From assembly GCA_029934265.1 (NCBI GenBank), contig JAOZMN010000053.1:1-12461 (forward strand): a stretch of DNA of 12,461 bases, read 5' to 3'. This document shows positions 1 through 5,152 of this stretch, one piece after another (within the stretch, counting starts at the first letter, position 1; each line of letters starts with the position of its first letter). A program made the translations under genes and the position numbers. The notes beneath the pieces are model-generated. The model did no database searches, was not told the origin of the DNA, and saw only the letters and a list, made by a program, of their open reading frames with translations. The DNA comes from Bacteroidales bacterium. GTDB lineage: Bacteria; Bacteroidota; Bacteroidia; Bacteroidales; JAADGE01.

Positions 1-1
1 T

Positions 2-292
2 ATTTTAAAACTTAAAATCAGTAAAACAAAATTTTCCGAAAAAAAAATAACAGAACTAAGGAAAGAAGTTATGTTAAAATATAAATTTAACGAAAATGAA
101 ATTAAATATCTTGTTTTTAGCAATAAAGTAAGTAATAAAGCGTATAAAAGTAATGAAAACGAAAGAATAAATATCATCTTTAAAAACGGAACTATAGGCG
201 ATATTGCCACAGTATCTGATATTTCAAATATATCTACACTTTCAGAAACGGTAGAAAAATTTTTCCTTTGCTATCCGGTTTTGAAGTTTTGA
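2..292 (+). CDS. C-terminal end of a probable HD-domain phosphohydrolase (5' truncated by window)
   Basis: The reading frame is open from the left edge (first full codon at base 2) to a TGA at 290-292, giving at least 96 residues. The ATG at 71 is therefore probably internal and not the start; the upstream codons encode a Lys-rich stretch that continues smoothly into it. The C-terminus has the pattern 'ERINIIFKNGTIGDIATVSD' followed by 'FFLCYP' near the end. From memory this resembles the tail of the HD-domain hydrolase usually encoded just upstream of lpxD in Bacteroidota. The HD residues themselves would lie outside the window, so the catalytic part is not seen and the assignment rests on tail resemblance and gene order. 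The product would be a cytoplasmic metal-dependent phosphohydrolase. Alternative: a short unrelated hypothetical protein starting at 71. Confidence 0.6.
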   Translation: MLKLKISKTKFSEKKITELRKEVMLKYKFNENEIKYLVFSNKVSNKAYKSNENERINIIFKNGTIGDIATVSDISNISTLSETVEKFFLCYPVLKF

Positions 293-418
293 TTTTTGCA
301 CTATATTTTACAAACAGTATAAAAATTATATCTTATATTAATATAATATTCAGAAAATCAAGAAATTTTAAAAATAAGGAGGCTTAAAATTTCAAAATTT
401 CATAAGTATAAAAAGAAA

Positions 419-449
419 TTCGTAAAATGAGTTTTATTGATTAGATTTG
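419..449 (+). promoter_or_regulatory. Candidate Bacteroidota-type promoter for lpxD
   Basis: A full match to the Bacteroidota -7 box TAnnTTTG (TAGATTTG, 442-449) lies 39 bases before the lpxD ATG. A one-mismatch -33 box (TTCG for TTTG, 419-422) precedes it at a 19-base spacing, which is in the usual range. The rest of the 196-base spacer (293-488) is AT-rich, with no other structure I can defend. The background is so AT-rich that chance matches are likely. Confidence 0.4.
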
Positions 450-488
450 CACAAATTTTATATCTGTATAAAAATGTAACATAAATAA

Positions 489-1505
489 ATGAATTTTACA
501 GCAGAAAAAATAGCGGAATTTCTTGATGGTGAAATTGAAGGAAATCCGCAAGCAAGCGTAAATAACATATCAAAAATAGAAGAAGGAAAGCATGGAACAT
601 TATCGTTTTTGGCAAATCTTAAATATACAGAATATATATATTCGACTAATGCGTCAATAGTTCTTGTAAATAAATCGTTTAATCCCGAAAAAAAAATAAG
701 TGCAACTCTTATTAAAGTTGAAGATGCTTATAAAGCGTTTGCATCACTGCTCGAATTGTACGCACAAACCAAAGAAAATAAAACGGGAATAAATCCAAAA
801 TCGGAAATTGAAGAAACGGCAAGCATAGGAGAATTTGTATATATTGGAGCATTTGTTTATATCGGTAAAAACAGCAAAATAGGTAAAAACGTAAAAATAT
901 ATCCGAATAGTTTTATTGGTGATAATGTAACAATCGGTGATAATACGATACTTTTTGCCGGAGTGAAAATATACGATGATTGTAAACTTGCAAACGACTG
1001 TATAATTCATGCAGGTACGGTTATCGGCAGTGATGGTTTCGGATTTGCACCGCAAGAAGGAACTGATTTTAAAAAAATTCCGCAAATAGGGAATGTTGTT
1101 ATAGAAGAACGGGTCGAAATTGGAGCAAATACTACTATCGACCGTGCAACAATAGGAAGTACACTTATTAAAAGAGGTGTAAAACTAGACAATCATCTGC
1201 AAGTTGCTCATAATGTGGTGATTGACGAAAATACTGTAATAGCGGCTCATACGGCAATATCCGGCTCAACAAAAATCGGGAAAAATTGTATGATAGGCGG
1301 TCAGGTTGGTTTTGCAGGACACATAACAATCGCAGACGGAACCAAAATAGGTGCTCAAACAGGTGTAGCAGCCTCAATAAAAGAAGAAAATCTAATAATA
1401 CAAGGAACGCCGGCTATGGAAATGAAAAATTGGTATAAATCATCAGCAATATTCAAAACTTTGCCGGAATTAAGAATGAAAATTTTTGAACTTGAAAAAA
1501 AATAA
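489..1505 (+). CDS. lpxD: UDP-3-O-acyl-glucosamine N-acyltransferase
   Basis: LpxD transfers a 3-hydroxyacyl chain from acyl-ACP to the 2-amino group of UDP-3-O-acyl-glucosamine, the third step of lipid A synthesis in the cytoplasm. The 338-residue length is normal for the family. Residues 1-100 form the N-terminal uridine-binding domain. From about 105 to 305 there is a left-handed beta-helix of hexapeptide repeats (I-G-x-N-x-x-I type). The 'GSDGFGFAP' motif at 180-188 and 'VAHNVVI' with the expected catalytic His at 241 are present; this matches H239 of the E. coli enzyme in the 'IAHNVVI' context. A C-terminal helical tail follows. There is no Shine-Dalgarno sequence at the ATG, as is usual in Bacteroidota; the start fits the usual LpxD N-terminus. 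Next downstream are lpxC-fabZ and lpxA, the other early lipid A genes. Confidence 0.96.
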   Translation: MNFTAEKIAEFLDGEIEGNPQASVNNISKIEEGKHGTLSFLANLKYTEYIYSTNASIVLVNKSFNPEKKISATLIKVEDAYKAFASLLELYAQTKENKTGINPKSEIEETASIGEFVYIGAFVYIGKNSKIGKNVKIYPNSFIGDNVTIGDNTILFAGVKIYDDCKLANDCIIHAGTVIGSDGFGFAPQEGTDFKKIPQIGNVVIEERVEIGANTTIDRATIGSTLIKRGVKLDNHLQVAHNVVIDENTVIAAHTAISGSTKIGKNCMIGGQVGFAGHITIADGTKIGAQTGVAASIKEENLIIQGTPAMEMKNWYKSSAIFKTLPELRMKIFELEKK

Positions 1506-1510
1506 ATATA

Positions 1511-1540
1511 AAATAAAATGCACCCATCAGGTGTTTTTTT
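1511..1540 (+). terminator. Terminator-like hairpin after lpxD
   Basis: Six bases after the lpxD stop codon begins an A-rich strand. It is followed by CACC (1521-1524), the loop CATCA, GGTG (1530-1533) and a run of seven T (1534-1540). The A-rich 5' flank can pair with the T-run and extend the stem. The GC core is only 4 bp, so termination would be weak, and a terminator here would separate lpxD from lpxC-fabZ. The same bases also pair with 1559-1572 (separate entry). Confidence 0.45.
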
Positions 1541-1572
1541 AAGTGTCAAGTGAAAACAACCTGACAGGTGCA
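1519..1572 (+). repeat. Large imperfect inverted repeat competing with the terminator-like hairpin
   Basis: Arm 1 (1519-1532, TGCACCCATCAGGT) pairs with arm 2 (1559-1572, ACCTGACAGGTGCA) at 12 of 14 positions; the two mismatches are central and the loop is 26 bases. Arm 1 is also the whole small T-tract hairpin, so the two structures exclude each other. Arm 2 contains ACCTGACAGGT, itself a small palindrome. I recall ACCTGACAGGT-type palindromes as frequent intergenic elements in Bacteroidota, so this may be a dispersed repeat and not a regulatory leader. Confidence 0.55.
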
Positions 1573-1576
1573 GGGT

Positions 1577-1618
1577 AAATCATAAATTTACAATCAAAAA
1601 CAGTTAATTACTCGTAAC
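1577..1618 (+). repeat. Degenerate heptamer array, lpxD / lpxC-fabZ spacer
   Basis: This stretch reads in 7-base steps: AAATCAT, AAATTTA, CAATCAA, AAACAGT, TAATTAC, TCGTAAC. The first five units match, with 5 differences over 35 bases, the inverted array after map (AAATCGT, AAATATA, CAATCAA, AAATAGT, CAATCAC on the - strand of 5012-5046). The 7-base phase and the shared unit order argue against simple AT-rich chance. Confidence 0.55.
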
Positions 1619-1627
1619 CCATTAAAC

Positions 1628-1640
1628 AGGTCGAAGACCT
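1628..1640 (+). repeat. Short GNA-loop hairpin before lpxC-fabZ
   Basis: AGGTC-GAA-GACCT forms a perfect 5-bp stem with a three-base GAA loop, ending 19 bases before the lpxC-fabZ ATG. An almost identical hairpin, AGGTC-GCA-GACCT, lies at the other end of the gene (3050-3062). It could affect translation initiation or be a copy of a dispersed element. Confidence 0.55.
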
Positions 1641-1659
1641 TAATTTGTAATTATTAAAA

Positions 1660-3051
1660 ATGTCCGAAAAACAAAAAACAATTAAAAAACCTTTCAGTCT
1701 TTCCGGAAAAGGTTTACATACAGGAGTAGAATCAACAATAACAATAAAACCGGCTCCGGAAAATCACGGATACAAATTCAAAAGAATTGATTTAGAAGGA
1801 GAACCGATTATTGAAGCAATCGTAGAAAATGCTATTGATACATCTCGAAGTACCGTTTTGGGAAAAAACGGAGTAAAAGTAGGAACTGTCGAACATATAT
1901 TATCTGCTGCGGCAGGACTCGGTATAGATAATTTATTGATAGAAATTAACGCACCGGAAACTCCTATTCTTGATGGCAGTTCAAAACATTTCGCACAAGG
2001 ATTAACAGAAGCCGGAATTGTAGAACAAGAAGGCGATAAAAATTATTACGAAATAAAAGAAGTAATAAATTATACCGATAAAAAAAGCGGTATTGAGCTG
2101 ACCGTCATTCCCTCAGATGAATTTACCGTTAATGTAATGATAGATTACAATTCGGAAGTGCTTGGTAATCAGTATGCAAATTTAGATAATTTATTGAATT
2201 ACAAAGACGAAATTTCATCTTGTAAAACATTTGTATTTTTCAGCGAACTGGAATTTTTACTTGATAACAATCTTATAAAAGGCGGTGATATAGGAAATGC
2301 ACTGGTAATTGTTGAAAAAGAAATAACACAAGCAGAATTAGATAGAATTGCCGATATTTTCAATATAGCACATCGACCTTATAAAGGACAGGGTGTTCTG
2401 AATGAAGAAGATTTACTTTATCCGAACGAACCGGCACGACATAAACTTCTCGATTTAATCGGAGACCTCGCACTTATAGGAATGCCGATTAAAGGAAAAG
2501 TTATAGCAACTCGTCCCGGACATTTTTCCAATGTGGAATTTGCAAAAAAAATTAAGCAACAAATAAAAAAAGATAGTAAAAAAGCTCCGGCTTACGACCC
2601 GAATATTCCACCGGTATATGATATAAATGATATTAAAACAAAACTTCCACACAGACCGCCGTTCTTGCTTGTCGATAAAATACTCGAAATATCGGATACA
2701 AGAATCGTAGGTTTAAAATGTATAACGGTAAACGAACCGTTTTTTATAGGACATTTTCCGGAAGAACCTGTTATGCCCGGGGTATTAATAATTGAAGCAA
2801 TGGCACAAGTAGGTGGTGTGTTAGTATTAAACTCGGTAGCCGACCCCGAAAATTATTCTACATATTTCCTTAAAATAGACAAAGCACGATTTAAGAAAAA
2901 AGTAGTTCCGGGCGATACCGTTATTTTTGAACTCGAACTGCTACAACCCATAAGAAGAGGTATCGCAAACATGAAAGCAAGAGCATTTGTAGGAGATACT
3001 GTAGTTGCCGAAGCAGAATTGTTGGCACAAATTGCAAAAACCGTAAAATAG
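1660..3051 (+). CDS. lpxC-fabZ: Bifunctional UDP-3-O-acyl-N-acetylglucosamine deacetylase / 3-hydroxyacyl-ACP dehydratase
   Basis: This is a single 463-residue protein joining two cytoplasmic enzymes. Residues 1 to about 300 are LpxC, the zinc deacetylase that makes the committed step of lipid A synthesis. The metal and catalytic residues are present: 'TVEH' with E78 and H79, 'ARHKLLDLIGDL' with H261 and D265, and 'RPGHFSN' with H288. They correspond to E78, H79, H238, D242 and H265 in E. coli. Residues about 315-463 are FabZ, which dehydrates 3-hydroxyacyl-ACP. It has 'LPHRPPFLLVDKI' at 329-341 and the hot-dog active site 'GHFPEEPVMPG' with H365 and E379, spaced 14 apart as in E. coli (H54 and E68). 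A Lys-rich linker joins the halves. The fusion is known in Bacteroidota. It links two competing uses of 3-hydroxyacyl-ACP: membrane phospholipid and lipid A. There is no sign of frameshift or decay. Confidence 0.97.
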   Translation: MSEKQKTIKKPFSLSGKGLHTGVESTITIKPAPENHGYKFKRIDLEGEPIIEAIVENAIDTSRSTVLGKNGVKVGTVEHILSAAAGLGIDNLLIEINAPETPILDGSSKHFAQGLTEAGIVEQEGDKNYYEIKEVINYTDKKSGIELTVIPSDEFTVNVMIDYNSEVLGNQYANLDNLLNYKDEISSCKTFVFFSELEFLLDNNLIKGGDIGNALVIVEKEITQAELDRIADIFNIAHRPYKGQGVLNEEDLLYPNEPARHKLLDLIGDLALIGMPIKGKVIATRPGHFSNVEFAKKIKQQIKKDSKKAPAYDPNIPPVYDINDIKTKLPHRPPFLLVDKILEISDTRIVGLKCITVNEPFFIGHFPEEPVMPGVLIIEAMAQVGGVLVLNSVADPENYSTYFLKIDKARFKKKVVPGDTVIFELELLQPIRRGIANMKARAFVGDTVVAEAELLAQIAKTVK

Positions 3052-3062
3052 GTCGCAGACCT
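3050..3062 (+). repeat. Short GNA-loop hairpin overlapping the lpxC-fabZ stop codon
   Basis: AGGTC-GCA-GACCT is a perfect 5-bp stem with a GCA loop. The last two bases of the TAG stop codon (3049-3051) lie inside the left arm. With one bulged T the flanking AAAT and ATTT extend the stem by 4 bp. It is a sister of the hairpin at 1628-1640. No long T-run follows directly, so it is at most a weak terminator. Confidence 0.5.
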
Positions 3063-3209
3063 TATTTATAAAATACTGATAAATGATTGAATGATTAGAT
3101 AATCGGATTAATTTTAAACAAAATATTTATATTATACTGATAATTAAAATATTAATAGTCATGTAATAATATAATCAGATACTTAAGGTTAGAAATAAAT
3201 ACTCATATA
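3063..3209. other. AT-rich spacer between lpxC-fabZ and the element at 3210
   Basis: These 147 bases hold no gene, tRNA or strong hairpin that I can see. They are rich in ATAATAT and AATTA words. A loose recurrence of GAT near 3078-3110 hints at more worn repeat material, but I could not hold a clear phase. Confidence 0.4.
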
Positions 3210-3269
3210 TACGATATTTATAAAAGTCTTATTAATCAGGCGAAAGCAAAATCATAAATAGTCAATCAT
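3210..3269 (+). repeat. Dispersed intergenic element, copy A (direct)
   Basis: About 50 bases here match the reverse complement of the region after map with about 6 mismatches. They include the identical core ATTAATCAGGCGAAAGC (3231-3247). Copy B then has exactly 14 extra bases (two heptamers) before both copies end in TAGTCAATCA. The core contains a small GC-GAAA-GC hairpin. Together with copy B (5012-5086) it flanks lpxA-map as an inverted pair. No transposase or target-site duplication is visible. Confidence 0.7.
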
Positions 3270-3290
3270 TTAATACTTAATAAAAACATT
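3249..3290 (+). repeat. Degenerate heptamer array upstream of lpxA
   Basis: In 7-base steps this reads AAATCAT, AAATAGT, CAATCAT, TTAATAC, TTAATAA, AAACATT. The first unit equals the first unit of the array at 1577, and AAATAGT and CAATCA(T/C) recur in the inverted array after map. It overlaps the right part of repeat copy A and ends 23 bases before the lpxA ATG. Confidence 0.5.
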
Positions 3291-3313
3291 AACTTTTAAA
3301 GTCCGTTTTACCG

Positions 3314-4093
3314 ATGAATCAAACTCTCGCAAATATCCATCCGGAAGCAAAAATAGCTGAAGATGTAGTAATTGAACCATTTGTAACAATTCACAAAGAT
3401 GTAGTTATCGGGTCAGGGTGTAAAATTGGTGCAAATGCAGTGTTAATGGACGGAGCAAGACTCGGTAAAAATGTAAATGTCTTTCCGGGTGCTGTAATAT
3501 CTGCAATTCCGCAAGACCTTAAATTCAAAGGTGAAAAATCGACTCTCGAAATAGGTGATAACACAACTATCAGAGAATTTGCAACACTCAATAGAGGTAC
3601 TGCCGCCAAAGGAAAAACAATTATCGGAAAAAATTGCCTGATAATGGCTTACGTACACGTTGCTCACGATTGTGTTATTGGAAATAATGTAATTCTTGTA
3701 AATTGCGTACAGCTTGCCGGCGAAGTTGAAGTCGGTGATTTTGCAATACTCGGAGGCTCGACAATCGTTCATCAATTTTGTAGAATCGGAGCACACGTTA
3801 TGACACAAGGAGGCTTAATGCTCGGAAAAGATATTCCGCCTTATGTTCGTTCGGCACGGCACCCTGCGGCTTATGCCGGAATTAATTCCGTCGGATTAAG
3901 AAGACGACAATTTTCACAAGAAGCAATAACCGGGGTACAAAATATTTATCGAATTTTATTTACCGAAGGTTTGAATTTTACAAACGCTTTGAAAAAAATA
4001 AATGAAGAAATACCTGATTCCAAAGAAAAAGAAATTATTGTTTCATTTTTGGCAGACTCAAACAGAGGACTTATACAAGGATATAACGGGTAA
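3314..4093 (+). CDS. lpxA: Acyl-ACP--UDP-N-acetylglucosamine O-acyltransferase
   Basis: LpxA transfers a 3-hydroxyacyl chain from ACP to the 3-OH of UDP-GlcNAc, the first, reversible step of lipid A synthesis. The 259 residues match the family length. Residues 8 to about 190 are left-handed beta-helix hexapeptide repeats. The active-site segment 'VHVAHDCVIGNN' at 114-125 holds the catalytic His at 118 (H125 in E. coli). 'VHQFCRIGAHVM' at 152-163 and 'GLRRRQFS' at 194-201 are the other typical LpxA signatures, and a helical C-terminal domain follows. The N-terminus has the usual 'HPEAKIAEDVVIEPFV', so the ATG at 3314 is secure even without a Shine-Dalgarno sequence. With lpxD and lpxC-fabZ it supplies the first three lipid A enzymes, though the 262-base gap before it suggests separate promoters or a long inter-cistronic leader. 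Confidence 0.96.
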   Translation: MNQTLANIHPEAKIAEDVVIEPFVTIHKDVVIGSGCKIGANAVLMDGARLGKNVNVFPGAVISAIPQDLKFKGEKSTLEIGDNTTIREFATLNRGTAAKGKTIIGKNCLIMAYVHVAHDCVIGNNVILVNCVQLAGEVEVGDFAILGGSTIVHQFCRIGAHVMTQGGLMLGKDIPPYVRSARHPAAYAGINSVGLRRRQFSQEAITGVQNIYRILFTEGLNFTNALKKINEEIPDSKEKEIIVSFLADSNRGLIQGYNG

Positions 4094-4102
4094 ACATATA
4101 AT

Positions 4103-4158
4103 AATTTACAATGAACGATGAACAAATAACAATTTATAATTTATAATGAATAAAAAAT
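4103..4158 (+). repeat. Eight-unit degenerate heptamer array between lpxA and map
   Basis: Read in 7-base steps: AATTTAC, AATGAAC, GATGAAC, AAATAAC, AATTTAT, AATTTAT, AATGAAT, AAAAAAT. Units 5 and 6 are identical, units 2 and 3 differ by one base, and positions 2, 6 and 7 are almost fixed (A, A, C/T). This is the clearest array in the window, starting 9 bases after the lpxA stop codon. The rest of this 126-base spacer (4159-4219) is AT-rich with no site that I can support. Confidence 0.65.
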
Positions 4159-4219
4159 AAAACTTTTGATGATTTCTTTAAATTGTTAAAACTTTTATTT
4201 TTACAGACGCAATATAATT

Positions 4220-5011
4220 ATGATTTATTATAAAACACCGGAAGAAATAGAAATACAAAGAGAAAGTGTATTACTTGTTTCCAAAACGCTTGGATTGTTG
4301 GCACCGCTTGTTAAACCGGGTGTTACGACCTTGGAATTAGATAAAATAGCGGAAGAATTTATCAGAGATAATGGAGGCACTCCTTCTTTTAAAGGATACA
4401 GGGGTTTTCCAAATGCACTTTGTACATCTATAAATGAGGTTGTTGTACATGGCATTCCTTCTAAAAGAGAATTGAAATCCGGAGATGTTATTTCTGTTGA
4501 TTGCGGAGTATATAAAAATGGATTTCACGGCGACCATGCTTATTCTTTTGCGGTTGGTGAAGTAAAACCTGAAACTCTAAAACTTCTTAGAGTAACCGAA
4601 GAGTCTTTGAATTTGGCTATTCAAATTGTCAGAAAAGGAAAAAGAATCGGAGATATTGGTTTTACGGTACAGAGTCATGTACAAAAACACGGCTATACAG
4701 TTGTTCGAGCATTGTCCGGACACGGGCTCGGCAGAGATTTGCACGAAGATCCTCCGGTTTTTAATTATGGAAAACGAGGAAGAGGAAATGCAATAAAAAA
4801 CGGTATGGTACTGGCTATCGAACCTATGATTAATATGGGTAAAGCAGATGTATATCAACAAAATGACGGCTGGACAATCGTTACAAAAGACGGAAAACCG
4901 AGTGCTCATTTCGAGCATGATGTCGTGGTAATAAACGGTAAACCGGAACAATTATCTACTTTTAAATATATTCATGAAGCTCTTGGCACAAGCCCGCAAA
5001 CTCAACTTTAA
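4220..5011 (+). CDS. map: Methionine aminopeptidase, type I
   Basis: This cytoplasmic metalloprotease removes the initiator methionine from new proteins when the second residue is small. The protein has 263 residues, normal for the short bacterial type Ia form, with no N-terminal zinc-finger extension. All five metal ligands are in place: D94 ('SVDCGV'), D105 ('GDHAYSF'), H168 ('SGHGLG'), E201 ('AIEPMI') and E232 ('FEHDV'). The substrate-facing His is H77 ('VVHGIP'). These align with D97, D108, H171, E204, E235 and H79 of E. coli. It follows lpxA after a 126-base repeat-filled spacer, so co-transcription is uncertain. As I recall, in many Bacteroidota the main map gene lies in the ribosomal-protein cluster beside secY and infA, so this may be a second copy or a moved one. 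Confidence 0.96.
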   Translation: MIYYKTPEEIEIQRESVLLVSKTLGLLAPLVKPGVTTLELDKIAEEFIRDNGGTPSFKGYRGFPNALCTSINEVVVHGIPSKRELKSGDVISVDCGVYKNGFHGDHAYSFAVGEVKPETLKLLRVTEESLNLAIQIVRKGKRIGDIGFTVQSHVQKHGYTVVRALSGHGLGRDLHEDPPVFNYGKRGRGNAIKNGMVLAIEPMINMGKADVYQQNDGWTIVTKDGKPSAHFEHDVVVINGKPEQLSTFKYIHEALGTSPQTQL

Positions 5012-5086
5012 GTGATTGACTATTTTTGATTGTATATTTACGATTTGGCTTTCGCCTGATTAATAATGGTTTTATAAATATTGTAT
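5012..5086 (-). repeat. Dispersed intergenic element, copy B (inverted), with heptamer array
   Basis: The reverse complement of this stretch matches copy A (3210-3269), sharing ATTAATCAGGCGAAAGC exactly. Here the hairpin is better preserved (GGC-GAAA-GCC, a GNRA-type loop). On the - strand 5046-5012 reads in 7-base steps: AAATCGT, AAATATA, CAATCAA, AAATAGT, CAATCAC. This is two units more than copy A. It begins directly after the map stop codon. Confidence 0.7.
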
Positions 5087-5111
5087 GTACTAATAATTTT
5101 GTCATAGTACT

Positions 5112-5146
5112 TATCAAGGGTTTCTCTTAAAGCGAAACCTTTGATA
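5112..5146 (+). terminator. Hairpin between the convergent map and phosphorylase genes
   Basis: Left arm 5112-5124 (TATCAAGGGTTTC) pairs with right arm 5134-5146 (GAAACCTTTGATA) over 13 bp, with one G-U wobble and a 9-base loop. CTTGTTTT follows. On the - strand the wobble becomes an A-C mismatch, so it should work better for map transcripts. It ends 6 bases from the phosphorylase stop codon and may serve both genes. Confidence 0.6.
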
Positions 5147-5152
5147 CTTGTT

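Noticed and set aside
376..382. Perfect Shine-Dalgarno-like AAGGAGG before lpxD
   Set aside because: No open frame of useful length follows at the right distance and it is over 100 bases from the lpxD ATG. Bacteroidota rarely rely on this signal.
744..1085. 113-codon open frame on the - strand inside lpxD
   Set aside because: It lies fully within a clear lpxD gene, is Cys/Phe/Tyr-rich as reverse frames of beta-helix genes often are, and has no family resemblance.
3443..3808. 121-codon open frame on the - strand inside lpxA
   Set aside because: Antisense shadow of hexapeptide-repeat coding sequence, with no domain or start context.
4103..4158. CRISPR-like array in the lpxA-map spacer
   Set aside because: The units are 7 bases long without spacers between them and no cas genes are present; it is a short tandem repeat.
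4577..4951. 124-codon open frame on the - strand inside map
   Set aside because: Covered by the conserved metal-ligand region of map; composition is typical of an antisense frame.
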